Below are positions 8,630 to 16,431 of a stretch of DNA of 64,000 nt, in pieces. The notes beneath the pieces were generated by a model that ran no database searches, was not told where the DNA came from, and was given only the letters and a program-made list of their open reading frames with translations. Where the stretch lies: contig OZ240228.1 in NCBI GenBank assembly GCA_965197795.1, positions 310,001 to 374,000 on the forward strand. Direction: 5' to 3'. The first letter of the stretch is position 1; every line of letters begins with the position of its first letter. The DNA comes from WHTK01 sp965197795. GTDB taxonomy: Bacteria; Chloroflexota; Dehalococcoidia; DSTF01; WHTK01. The position numbers and the translations under genes are program-made.

Positions 8630-9532
8630 TCACCAGCTCTTGTCGAGCACCTCTATCTGCAGGAAGCTCTCGATCGCGCCAACCAGGCGCTTGAAGGTCG
8701 GGTTCTCGTCATCCATAAACTCGGTGTGGCCGGCGCCCCGGAGCCAGAATAATTCCTTCGGCCCCGGGTAGTTGCGGTACAGCGACTCAGCTTCGCTGGG
8801 CGGGTGCACGCGGTTCTTGTCGCCGTGGGCGATGAGGATGGGCACGGTGCCAAGGCCCTCCAAGTCCTCGTCAGCGGTGAAGCGCAGCAGGGAATCCGCA
8901 AGCATGGGCGTGAAGTCGCCACCGAAATCCTGAACCTTGTACAGCACGTCGTCCACGTAGCCGGCTGACTGCGAATCAAGGGGGTAGATCGTAAACGGGT
9001 CGACCCTTTGCACCTCGCCGCTGCGAGCGGATTCGGCGCGTGCGGCAGCGAGCTTCTCGACGAATTCGGCGTAGCCATCGTAACCACGCACGATTCGCTG
9101 CACCCGGCGACCGTTGTAGAAGCCGTTGACGCAGATCAGTCCCGCGAGGTTGGGAACGAGGCGGGTGGCGTCGACCACCAGGCCGCCTCCCATGCCCCAG
9201 CCGATCAGCACGACACGTCCGCCTCCCGCATTGTGGTGCTGGCTGGCGAAGGCGGCGGCGTTGGCGATGTCGCTGACCTGCTCTTCGAGTAGGACGCGGC
9301 CGGGCGTTCCCTCGCTGGCGGCGAAGCCGCGGTAGTCGAAGCCGAAGGTCGTGTAACCAAGCGGCGTCAGGGCGCGGGCGAATCGCGCCGGATGAATGCG
9401 GTTGAGTCCCATGAAGCCGGAGCAGACGACGATGATGGGGCGCGACGGGTCCTCTTTGCCCTCGTCCGGCAGGTAGAAGGAGGCATCCAGCTTGAGGCCC
9501 TCGCTGTAGAAAGCGGTGGCTTCGGTCCTCAT
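8630..9532 (-). CDS. Alpha/beta hydrolase (dienelactone hydrolase/esterase-like)
   Basis: 300 residues from the ATG at 9532, which overlaps the nitrilase-family gene's stop in a 4-bp ATGA. A longer in-frame start exists but runs into that gene. It has the alpha/beta-hydrolase features: oxyanion segment VVCSGFMGLNRIHPARFA, the nucleophile elbow at GWGMGGG where Ser is replaced by Met (G-W-G-M-G), the acid in LIAHGDKNRVHP and the His in GAGHTEFMDDENP. The absent canonical Ser suggests either an unusual catalytic route or a non-hydrolytic role. Tight coupling to its neighbours implies action on the same substrate. Confidence 0.75.
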   Translation of the reverse strand: MRTEATAFYSEGLKLDASFYLPDEGKEDPSRPIIVVCSGFMGLNRIHPARFARALTPLGYTTFGFDYRGFAASEGTPGRVLLEEQVSDIANAAAFASQHHNAGGGRVVLIGWGMGGGLVVDATRLVPNLAGLICVNGFYNGRRVQRIVRGYDGYAEFVEKLAAARAESARSGEVQRVDPFTIYPLDSQSAGYVDDVLYKVQDFGGDFTPMLADSLLRFTADEDLEGLGTVPILIAHGDKNRVHPPSEAESLYRNYPGPKELFWLRGAGHTEFMDDENPTFKRLVGAIESFLQIEVLDKSW

Positions 9533-10458
9533 ATGTCCTGAGCCTCCACGGAAGAGTAGTTGGAACGCATGACGTGCTCGAGACGTTGGTGGAGGAAGCT
9601 GAGGTTCTCGTCCCGGACGGTGTGCAGGACGGTGCGCGACTCGCGCACCTCGGCGATCTGAACTTCGGCTTCGATCACTTCCTCGCCGTCTCCTTTTGCC
9701 TCCGCGATGACCTTGCCGAACGGGTCGATTATCTGGCTGCCGCCCCAAAACTTGAGGTTGTTGTCTTCACCGACTCGGTTCACGAAGAGAACGTAGACTC
9801 CGTACATCGAAGCGTAGAACTGGTTCATGCGGTGCCAGCTCTGCTTCGTCGAGAGACGGCTGCCGAGGCCCTGGGTTGGGCTGCTGGCGGAGAAAATGAA
9901 GATGTGGGCCAGGTCCGCCGCGGCAAGGTGCACCAGCGCGGGGTTCCAGGCGTCGGCGCAGACGAAGGGGGCAATTCGGAAGGCGCCGCTCTCGATTGGC
10001 TGGTGGTTGGGACCCACGCTGAAGTGGCGCCGCTCCTCGAACACGCCGTAGTTGACGAGGTAGATCTTGCGATGAATACCGATGATGCGGCGATCGGCGA
10101 TGAAGGCCATGCTGTCGTAGAAGTTGAAGGCGCCAGTCTCTTCGATGAAGGTAATGGCGACCATGATGCCGTCGGTGGACGCGACGAGGTCCTGGAACAG
10201 GGTGTCGTCGGTCCGTAGGGCGTGGTCATAGACGTCCTGGCCGGTCAGGTAACCGGTGACGAAGTACTCCGGGAAGACGAGCAGATCCGTCTTACCGCGT
10301 TGCTCCGCGATCAGGCGCTTTGCCTTTTCGATGTTGCCGGAGCAGTCGCCGGGCTCGGCGTCGACCTGCGCCAATGCGACGCGCAAACGGGCACTGGAGG
10401 CGTGGATCGCTTCGCGGCTGCCGGCGCGACGACGGGGTCTGTGGTGTGAAGAGGTCAT
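9529..10458 (-). CDS. Carbon-nitrogen hydrolase (nitrilase superfamily)
   Basis: 309 residues with the complete catalytic triad of the nitrilase/amidase superfamily: Glu in LLVFPEYFVTGY, Lys in IGIHRKIYLVNYGVFEE, and the nucleophile Cys in APFVCADAWNP. These enzymes hydrolyse C-N bonds of amides, carbamoyls or nitriles. The first ~26 residues are a basic tail that the family does not need. The chosen ATG is nevertheless supported by a TAGAAT box ending 6 bp upstream and the lack of any Shine-Dalgarno site, which fits a leaderless message. It is followed by the hydrolase in a 4-bp overlap. The substrate may be an amide formed in the ring-cleavage route. Confidence 0.85.
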   Translation of the reverse strand: MTSSHHRPRRRAGSREAIHASSARLRVALAQVDAEPGDCSGNIEKAKRLIAEQRGKTDLLVFPEYFVTGYLTGQDVYDHALRTDDTLFQDLVASTDGIMVAITFIEETGAFNFYDSMAFIADRRIIGIHRKIYLVNYGVFEERRHFSVGPNHQPIESGAFRIAPFVCADAWNPALVHLAAADLAHIFIFSASSPTQGLGSRLSTKQSWHRMNQFYASMYGVYVLFVNRVGEDNNLKFWGGSQIIDPFGKVIAEAKGDGEEVIEAEVQIAEVRESRTVLHTVRDENLSFLHQRLEHVMRSNYSSVEAQDI

Positions 10459-10464
10459 TAGGCG

Positions 10465-10470
10465 ATTCTA
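10465..10470 (-). promoter_or_regulatory. Leaderless -10 box (TAGAAT) of the nitrilase operon
   Basis: On the minus strand GTAGAATC stands 6 bp before the ATG, so transcription would begin at or next to the start codon. No consensus -35 is visible. The same arrangement recurs upstream of genes starting at 19847, 44291 and 48378. Confidence 0.6.
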
Positions 10471-10515
10471 CCCCGCGTCCAGCGAACGCACTGTGAGCAT
10501 CCGCACAACAGGTGC

Positions 10516-10899
10516 TCAGCCGGTGATTACGGCTGTCGCTTCGATCTGGATATCGAAGTTGAGCGTCTCGACGACCGTCTGATGGCGCGCCGGGCGCGCG
10601 TTCTCGTCGGGAAACATCTCGAGCCAGGGTGGATTAACCAGCTGCCGGTTGGCGTTGTTCTTGATAAAAACGGTGACGCGTACCACGTCGTCCTTGGTGG
10701 CGCCGGCTTTGGCGAGCACGTTCTCGAGGTTGCGGAAGCAGTTCTTCGCCTGCTCCTCCAACGAAGCGGGCACCTCACCGGTCGCCGGGTCGGCGCCCAT
10801 GACGCCCGAGGTCATGACGATGTTGCCGACGCGGGAGGCCATGGGTATGGGCGCGTTGTGGCGTACCGGCTGGATTTCGAAGCTCTGACGTCCGGGCAT
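10516..10899 (-). CDS. RidA family (YjgF/YER057c/UK114) protein, possible 2-aminomuconate deaminase-like
   Basis: 127 residues starting at the ATG preceded by AAAGGAGAA. The upstream in-frame extension overlaps a dispersed repeat and is unlikely. It carries the conserved late block NARPARHQTVV with the carboxylate-binding Arg, then QIEATAVI with the Glu. RidA proteins deaminate enamine/imine intermediates, and a subgroup works as 2-aminomuconate deaminase in aminophenol and nitrobenzoate degradation. Location between a LigB dioxygenase and hydrolases makes that subgroup attractive, but housekeeping RidA cannot be excluded. Confidence 0.85.
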   Translation of the reverse strand: MPGRQSFEIQPVRHNAPIPMASRVGNIVMTSGVMGADPATGEVPASLEEQAKNCFRNLENVLAKAGATKDDVVRVTVFIKNNANRQLVNPPWLEMFPDENARPARHQTVVETLNFDIQIEATAVITG

Positions 10900-10912
10900 G
10901 CTTTTCTCCTTT

Positions 10913-10954
10913 GAAGCTGAGGGATTCCCCCAGACCCCCGACTGAAGGGCCGAC
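10913..10954. repeat. Dispersed double-hairpin repeat B, divergent copy
   Basis: Resembles the repeats at 28861 and 63165: GAAGCTGAGGG..., then AGACCCCCGACTGAAGGGC and CGAC. It begins 14 bp upstream of the RidA start codon, within the presumed 5' leader, which is the same relative position as in the two other loci. Confidence 0.5.
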
Positions 10955-11005
10955 ATGCAACCCTGCTTGCGGGGTTGAGGCCGTGCATGGACTCTTGGCA
11001 AATAG

Positions 11006-11035
11006 GAACGCGCCCCGAGTGCTCGGGGCGCGTTC
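11006..11035 (-). terminator. Terminator hairpin after the LigB dioxygenase
   Basis: Near-perfect 14-bp stem (GAACGCGCCCCGAG and complement) with a minimal loop, 30 bp beyond the stop of the dioxygenase gene. On the minus strand it is followed by a short T-containing stretch (TATTTGCC). It would separate the dioxygenase from RidA transcription. Confidence 0.7.
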
Positions 11036-11064
11036 GATTCTACGCGACGTTTGGCGTTAGACGG

Positions 11065-12123
11065 TTAGTCGTGCCAGTGGCCGACGGCGCAGCCGCAGCC
11101 GGTGCCGGCGACGGTGCGGTAGCCGGGCTCGTAGGCGAGGGTCTCCATCTTCGTGCTACCCATCGCGCCAGCAGTCGCGACCCAGTTCAGGGTCTCGGTG
11201 GTGGCTGACTGAAGACGATGACGTGGCAGCGTGCTCAGCGTGTTGCCGTCAGCGGCCTCCAGGCCCTTGAGCGCGAGGCGGTCGAGTTCCTCGTCGACGA
11301 CGAAGTGGCTGAGGCCACCCGAGCAGGCAAACGCGACCGTCTTGTCGCTGTCCAACCCGTCGACGATCTTACGGACGGCCGCACCGAGCGCGTAAGCGCG
11401 CTTTGGGCCGATCCAGTTCGGTGGGTAGCACGTATTGATCGAGATCGGCACGATCGGCACGTCCATTCCGTCGAACCAGCGAGCGACCGGGAAAGAGAAC
11501 GCGTGCGGCAGGCCGAAGCGCCGCGGCTTGGTGGAGCGCTCCATGTCGAGGTACCACGTGGCCGGACCAATCGAGCCGCCGTACTCTGCCTTCTCGAACT
11601 GCGTGTGAGAGACATCGAAGTCCTGCTCGCAGAGGCCTTCAATGAGCTTCAGGCCGAGGTCGCGGTCGACCGGGTAGGGACGGTCGTCCGTCCCGTACGC
11701 CGCAGCAGAGACCTTGGCTGCCTCGCTCATGTCGGGCCGGATGGTCCGTGGCACGAGCTGGATCGTCTCACCCCAGTAGACGTTGATCATGGGCATGTTG
11801 TCGTCGAAGAAGAACTCGCTCTGGTCGTCGCCGAACATGACGACGACGTCGGGCTTCGTCTCCCCGAAACGCTTGTTGAGGTCGTTGAGACCGTCCTGCA
11901 GCGCCTCGATGCGCTGGTCGAATGTCTCACGGTTGACCATCTTGGCGATCTCCGGGTCGGCCGTCGCAAGCAGCTCGTCGTATGTGACGCGCTTGCCCTC
12001 CGGCATTTTGACCAGTTCCCGGTTCCTGTGGTCATTCTGGGAATGTGTTTCCCAGAGCTCGCCCGTCGGGAGCATCATGAGGGGACTGTGAGAGGATGCG
12101 AACCCGCCTACTACCTTAGCCAT
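11065..12123 (-). CDS. LigB-type (class III) extradiol ring-cleavage dioxygenase
   Basis: 352 residues. Family features are the N-terminal His in SSHSPLM (about residue 12), the block VVVMFGDDQSEFF carrying the conserved second metal region, the mid-domain VPIVPISINTCYPPN and the late FACSGGLSHFVVD. Class III extradiol dioxygenases use non-heme Fe(II) to open catecholic or aminophenolic rings, such as protocatechuate 4,5-, gallate and 2-aminophenol 1,6-dioxygenases. A GAGGTAAGAA ribosome site precedes the ATG, 18 bp after the upstream MetE-like gene. The association with RidA, nitrilase and amidohydrolase hints at a nitrogen-bearing aromatic substrate. Confidence 0.85.
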   Translation of the reverse strand: MAKVVGGFASSHSPLMMLPTGELWETHSQNDHRNRELVKMPEGKRVTYDELLATADPEIAKMVNRETFDQRIEALQDGLNDLNKRFGETKPDVVVMFGDDQSEFFFDDNMPMINVYWGETIQLVPRTIRPDMSEAAKVSAAAYGTDDRPYPVDRDLGLKLIEGLCEQDFDVSHTQFEKAEYGGSIGPATWYLDMERSTKPRRFGLPHAFSFPVARWFDGMDVPIVPISINTCYPPNWIGPKRAYALGAAVRKIVDGLDSDKTVAFACSGGLSHFVVDEELDRLALKGLEAADGNTLSTLPRHRLQSATTETLNWVATAGAMGSTKMETLAYEPGYRTVAGTGCGCAVGHWHD

Positions 12124-12141
12124 TTCTTACCTCAATTCTTT

Positions 12142-13119
12142 CTATGAGATCACAGTGCTTGGAATATTAACCCTTTGCCAGGAACTTCGCAGCTTTTCGT
12201 AGGCATCCCACCAATCTTCTGATCGCGGGATGATCGAGTAGCACTGCGCTTTCACCTTGTAAACGAGGTCGATGATGTCCTTGAGCGGGATGTCCTGGGT
12301 ATGCGGGTGATGCGAGCTGCCCCAGCAGATGTGCAGGCGCACCATCTCTTCCGGGATGTCGCGGATGGCGTGGTTGATCGCTTCGACGCGCACGTCGGCG
12401 AACTTACGATACTCGGCGACGCTCATGCCGGCCTGGACGTGGTAGCCGTCGGGCAGGTCGGGGTCGTCAAGCTGGAGAATGATCCCGGCGTCGGCGATGG
12501 CTTTGTACTCCTCGTGCATCGCGTCGGCGATGGCGAAGAGCATCTCTTCCTGCGTCTTGTAGTGCTGGTTGCGCATCCAGTGCTCGATGGTCGCCGGGGC
12601 CAGCGCCGTGAGACAGAGCTCTTCGACCTGAACGCCCTTGGCGGCTTCTTTGATCCACTCGATGTCGCGTTTGTACTCTTCCTGACCGACGTAGGTCAGC
12701 GGGCCGACGCAGAAGACGCCCTGCGGCGTCGAAGGTGGTGGAGGAACCGACGACTGGCGCCGGCCCATGGGGGGCAGGCCCATGGCGAAGAACTCGGGGA
12801 AGACCTTCGATTCACGGTTCGTAATCGCGCCGTAGGAGGGGTCCTCGCCCTCGTTGAGGGCGCGAAACTCGAGCCCACCAAGGCGGCCACGAGAGTAGGT
12901 CTGCCAGCTGCGCTTCGTGTACTCGCCGTCGTTGACGACGTCGAGGCCGTTCTCTGACTGCAGGCGCACGACGTCTTTCATGGCTTCCTTGATACGGGTC
13001 GAAAGCGCGTCGTCGAAGGGCTCACCGTCTTGTCGAGCTGCCATGGTCTGGCGCAGGTCCTCTGGACGGTGCAGGCTGCCGGCGTGGCTGGTGAGGATAC
13101 GGTCTGTGCTCCGCTTCAT
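12142..13119 (-). pseudogene. MetE-like gene truncated and fused to the 3' tail of a Rieske oxygenase
   Basis: Residues 1-~296 match the paralogue at 3490-4716 closely (same start MKRSTDRIL, VVNDGEYTKR, the zinc pair region HICWGS and KVKAQCYS). The sequence then switches to IPRSEDWWDAYEKLRSSWQR, which is the C-terminal signature of the Rieske oxygenases in this window (LPRTVDWWDAYEKLRAGF in the protein at 39384-40697). The last ~75 residues of the MetE domain, including the late zinc Cys (AGTDCGM in the paralogue), are missing. The frame is open, so a protein is probably made but is unlikely to have the normal metal site. The junction is near base 12230. It could be a genuine deletion fusion or an assembly chimera. 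Confidence 0.75.
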
Positions 13120-13253
13120 TGCCTCTTCTTTCGAGACGGGGCCTCGATCCGCGCCAAATAAGGTTGGAATTCTCCAACTCTAACCCAAACGGAAGGGTTG
13201 GCGCAGATCAGATTAACATCGCTGGAAGTTCAGTCAAGATGTTGAGCGACGCC

Positions 13254-13280
13254 TTGCCAGGCGAAGACTGGACGTATAAT
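13254..13280 (+). promoter_or_regulatory. Candidate promoter for the NIPSNAP gene
   Basis: TTGCCA, a 15-bp spacer and a perfect TATAAT, 45 bp ahead of the GTG start. It lies in a 205-bp divergent intergenic region that is clearly more AT-rich than its surroundings. The spacer is short for a sigma-70 promoter. Confidence 0.45.
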
Positions 13281-13324
13281 CGCGCGGTTGGAAGTCAAAT
13301 TAAGGTTCTAGCGGGAGCAACCAC

Positions 13325-13948
13325 GTGATCTATGAAATGAGGACATACACGCTTAGGGCCGGCGCGGTGGCCGAATACGAGCGCCTCTTCGGTGAGGCGT
13401 ACAAAGTGCGCGAGCAGTACTCGAAGCTCGGCGCCTTCTGGCACACCGAGATCGGGCCGATCAACCAGGTGATCCACATCTGGCCCTACGAAAGCATGCA
13501 GCATCGTGCCGACGTCCGCGCCGCCGCGTCCAAAGACACGAGCGGCCTGTGGCCGCCGCGAGCGTCCGAGCTGATGCTAACCCAGGAGGTGGATATCCTG
13601 GATCCTGCGGCGAACATGAAGCCCTGGGGCGAGCCGCAAAAGTGGGGTGAGGTTTACGAGATGCGCGTCTACACCTACGCGCCCGGAGACATCGGGAAGG
13701 TGAACACCGCGTTCAACGAAGCGCTGCCCGGTCGCGACGGTGTCTACCCGGTGGCGGGAGTCTTCTTCGCGGCGCAGGGTAACCTCAACCGGATGTACCA
13801 GATCTTCCCCTTTAAGAGCTGGGACCACCGCGAAGAAGTGCGCACCGAGTTCCGCAAGCAGGGCGTCTGGCCACCGCACTCGGACGCTCGTCCGATAAAC
13901 CAGCTCGTACGCTTCATGTTGCCAGCCGACTTCTCGCCGATTCACTAG
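13325..13948 (+). CDS. NIPSNAP-family protein with two domains
   Basis: 207 residues made of two repeats of the ~100-residue NIPSNAP dimeric alpha-beta barrel: MIYEMRTYTLRAG... at the start and VYEMRVYTYAPGD from about residue 113. Both end in the WPP-type motif (GLWPPRASELM and GVWPPHSDARP). Function is not established for bacterial members, though they often flank catabolic oxidoreductases. The start is GTG with GGGAG upstream. The downstream SDR reading frame overlaps or abuts its end. Confidence 0.8.
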   Translation: MIYEMRTYTLRAGAVAEYERLFGEAYKVREQYSKLGAFWHTEIGPINQVIHIWPYESMQHRADVRAAASKDTSGLWPPRASELMLTQEVDILDPAANMKPWGEPQKWGEVYEMRVYTYAPGDIGKVNTAFNEALPGRDGVYPVAGVFFAAQGNLNRMYQIFPFKSWDHREEVRTEFRKQGVWPPHSDARPINQLVRFMLPADFSPIH

Positions 13949-13971
13949 GCGGTGCGCGGCAGCAGTTCGAC

Positions 13972-14727
13972 CTGACGGGCCATGTCGCCGTTGTCACGGG
14001 TGGCAACGGCGGCATTGGCCTCGGCATGGCGAAGGGATTGGCGTCCGCCGGGGCATCGGTCGTCGTGGCGGCGCGTAATCGAGCCAAAGCAGACGCGGCC
14101 GTCGTTGAACTGCAAGCGCTGGGGGCGGAGGCCGCCTTCATCGAGGTCGACGTGTCGGACGAGGCGTCGGTCAACGCGATGATCGACGCCTCGGCGAAGC
14201 TCTGGGGCCGTCTCGACATCCTGGTCAACAACGCGGGCACGTCGGTTCGTGGGCGTCCGGAGGAGATCACGCTGGAGCAGTGGCGGCGGGTCATCGACAC
14301 CAACCTGACCAGCCTTTTCACGGCGAGCAAGGCTGCCTTCCCGCACTTCAAGGCGCAAGGCGGCGGCAAGATCATCAACATCGGCTCGATGATGTCGATC
14401 TTCGGCTCGCCGATCGCGGCAGCCTACGCAGCGTCAAAGGGCGGCGTGGTGCAGTTCACGAAGTCGCTGGCGGCAGCTTGGGCGGCGGACAACATCCAGG
14501 TCAACGCGGTGCTGCCGGGCTGGATCGAGACGGAGCTTACGTCGCCGATCTGGAACCACGAGCTGCCGGGATTGCACGAGCGCATCTCTTCGCGCATCCC
14601 GGCGGGCAAGTGGGGCAGTGGCGATGATCATGCCGGGGTCGCGGTGTTCCTGGCGAGCTCGGCCTCAGACTACGTCACCGGTGCGGCGATCCCGGTGGAC
14701 GGAGGTTATTCGAGCCAGGGCGTCTAG
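13972..14727 (+). CDS. SDR-family oxidoreductase with unresolved start
   Basis: Classical short-chain dehydrogenase. Homology, including the essential cofactor loop VVTGGNGGIGLG, is encoded from at least base 13966. No in-frame ATG, GTG or TTG occurs between there and the NIPSNAP stop; the first ATG (14026) would delete the NAD(P)-binding loop. The coordinate given uses an in-frame CTG. It also has NNAG (ILVNNAGTS), the Ser/Tyr/Lys catalytic set in AAYAASKGGV, and the C-terminal SDYVTGAAIPVDGGYSS. Either a rare start is used, translation is coupled by frameshift to the upstream gene, or a base has been lost near 13950. The stop overlaps the convergent epimerase stop. Confidence 0.75.
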   Translation: MTGHVAVVTGGNGGIGLGMAKGLASAGASVVVAARNRAKADAAVVELQALGAEAAFIEVDVSDEASVNAMIDASAKLWGRLDILVNNAGTSVRGRPEEITLEQWRRVIDTNLTSLFTASKAAFPHFKAQGGGKIINIGSMMSIFGSPIAAAYAASKGGVVQFTKSLAAAWAADNIQVNAVLPGWIETELTSPIWNHELPGLHERISSRIPAGKWGSGDDHAGVAVFLASSASDYVTGAAIPVDGGYSSQGV

Positions 14728-15680
14728 CCGACCGGCGGCAGCCCCTCGCCGGCACGCACGGCGTTAATGATCTCGAGCACGCGCTGCGGGTAGGGTGCGA
14801 GGTCGTACTCGAACTCCTGGACCAGACGCGTGTTGTCCATCATGTAGTTGCCCGAGAGTTCGCGGCCGCCTGTCTCCTCCTCGAAGCTGATCTGGGCCTC
14901 GGGCAGGTACCTCTGCACCAACGCGGCGATGTCGCCCATGCTGGTCGTCTCGCCGCCGGAGTTGTAGACGGCGTGCTGCGTCTTCTCGGCCAGCGCGACG
15001 CGGGTGAACATCTCCGAGATGTCGTCGACGTGGATCGGCAATCGCATCGAGTCGCTGAACGGGAATCTGACCGGCAGGCCGCGGGCGGGTTCCGTGATGC
15101 AGCGGACGTGGTCCATGGAGCCGCGCACCTTGTCGGGGCCGGTGACGTTGGAAGGCCGGATGCCGACGATCTCCATACCGTAGGCACTGTTGAACCACTC
15201 GGCCTGGTGCTCGTTGTAGATCTTGGACGCGGCGTAGACGCCCGAGCCCATGCGGACGTCGTCTTCCGTGAGGGGGCGCTCGCCGTAGAGGCTCTGACGG
15301 CCGTAGACGGCGAGCGAGCTGGCGTAGACGACGCGCTTGACGCCGCACATGCGGGCCGCCTCGAAGGCGTTATCCATGCCGAGGATGTTGATGCGCACCG
15401 CGTAGTGCGGGTCCTCAGCGTCGGTGACGCCGTCGGGGTGAAAGCCGAGCAGGTAGGCGAGGTTGATGATGCGGTCCGGCTTGGTCTGGATCACGGCCTC
15501 GACCACGTCGTCCATCAGGGTGATGTCACCGCGAGTCGATTCGATCTTGCCCTTGAGCGGCTCGAGCGTGGGCGAGTTGGGGTTGATGTCCATGCAGGCG
15601 ATCTCGTGGCCGCGGTCGACGAGGCGCTGCATGACACGCGGGCCGATGAAGCCGGCGCCGCCGAGAACGAGGACTTTCAT
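14724..15680 (-). CDS. NAD-dependent epimerase/dehydratase (extended SDR)
   Basis: 318 residues. It has the N-terminal GGAGFIGPRV cofactor motif, the Asp of CMDINPN for NAD preference, and the active-site YAASK preceded by SSLAVYG. Length and the substrate half (PSNVTGPDKVRGSMDH, and MRLPIHVDDISEM) fit the UDP-sugar epimerase-like family, including uronate and threonine dehydrogenase-like members. No sugar or polysaccharide genes are adjacent, so a catabolic role, for example uronate or threonine oxidation, is as likely as nucleotide-sugar epimerisation. The stop overlaps the facing SDR's stop. Confidence 0.8.
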   Translation of the reverse strand: MKVLVLGGAGFIGPRVMQRLVDRGHEIACMDINPNSPTLEPLKGKIESTRGDITLMDDVVEAVIQTKPDRIINLAYLLGFHPDGVTDAEDPHYAVRINILGMDNAFEAARMCGVKRVVYASSLAVYGRQSLYGERPLTEDDVRMGSGVYAASKIYNEHQAEWFNSAYGMEIVGIRPSNVTGPDKVRGSMDHVRCITEPARGLPVRFPFSDSMRLPIHVDDISEMFTRVALAEKTQHAVYNSGGETTSMGDIAALVQRYLPEAQISFEEETGGRELSGNYMMDNTRLVQEFEYDLAPYPQRVLEIINAVRAGEGLPPVG

Positions 15681-15812
15681 GACGAGCCTCCTGACGCTGC
15701 TACGGCGAGGGCTACGGGACTATAGGGACGCCGCCGGCTGCCAGTCAACGGCTTCTGACTTGGAGCGAAAGCTGGACCTAGTTGTGGTTTTATCGCAGCC
15801 GATGATTAGATC

Positions 15813-16375
15813 ATGATGATTGGACTCAGAATACAAGGGAGCCACCTGGTCTGGGCGTTGCTTCTTGCGCCGTCGATTTCGATTCTGGGCGCCCCCTGGC
15901 CGTTCTCCTTCTCGGGTCCAGCCTGCTGTTTTTCGAGATTAGCCCATTCGCGGCAGTGTTGCCTGCAATCGCGGTAGGTTCAGGTATCGCGGCCCTGGAC
16001 GCCAAGGGAGACTCTGGCGCTATGCGCGGTCCGGTGGCACCCGAGGGCCGGATACTCCTGCTGCTAATCGCTCTGTTGATGGGTACGCTGGGCTGGTTTG
16101 CCTTACAAATTGAAGACCATCGTTGGGTATCCCCAGACCATCTTCTCAGACCTAACTGGTGCATCATGCGCGAAGATATCTGCGATGACAGCGAAGGGGT
16201 ACAAGTGAGCGGCCTGTTGCTAGCACCCCTCGCGACCGCGGGAGCGCTCGCTGTAGTGGCCGCTGCCACCGCAAGCGCTCGAATCACGGTCATCCTCCTC
16301 GGGACAACAGGCATTCTGCTGGCTGAATTCGCTACCGTTTTCCTACTCGTTCCTTTTGTGACCGGTAGCAAATAG
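15813..16375 (+). pseudogene. Hypothetical membrane protein with a probable frameshift
   Basis: An ATG ATG start opens a hydrophobic frame (HLVWALLLAPSISILGAPW). The frame then appears to slip between about 15880 and 15910 into a second one encoding AVLLLGSSLLFFEISPF and the rest. Reading the second frame alone from its first internal start (GTG at 15956) gives 139 residues with helices LLLLIALLMGTLGWFAL, LLAPLATAGALAVVAAAT and a last one near the C-terminus. Together they would form a four-helix integral membrane protein. No family is recognised. The pairing of frames is inference from continuous hydrophobicity. Confidence 0.45.
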
Positions 16376-16431
16376 CGCCACGCAAGTATCATTCCCGAAA
16401 GCTGGCCCGCCCAAGAGTCAGGAGACTTTCC

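Noticed and set aside
7744..8694. 316-codon plus-strand frame
   Set aside because: Antisense to the amidohydrolase at 7780, and begins inside an intergenic repeat.
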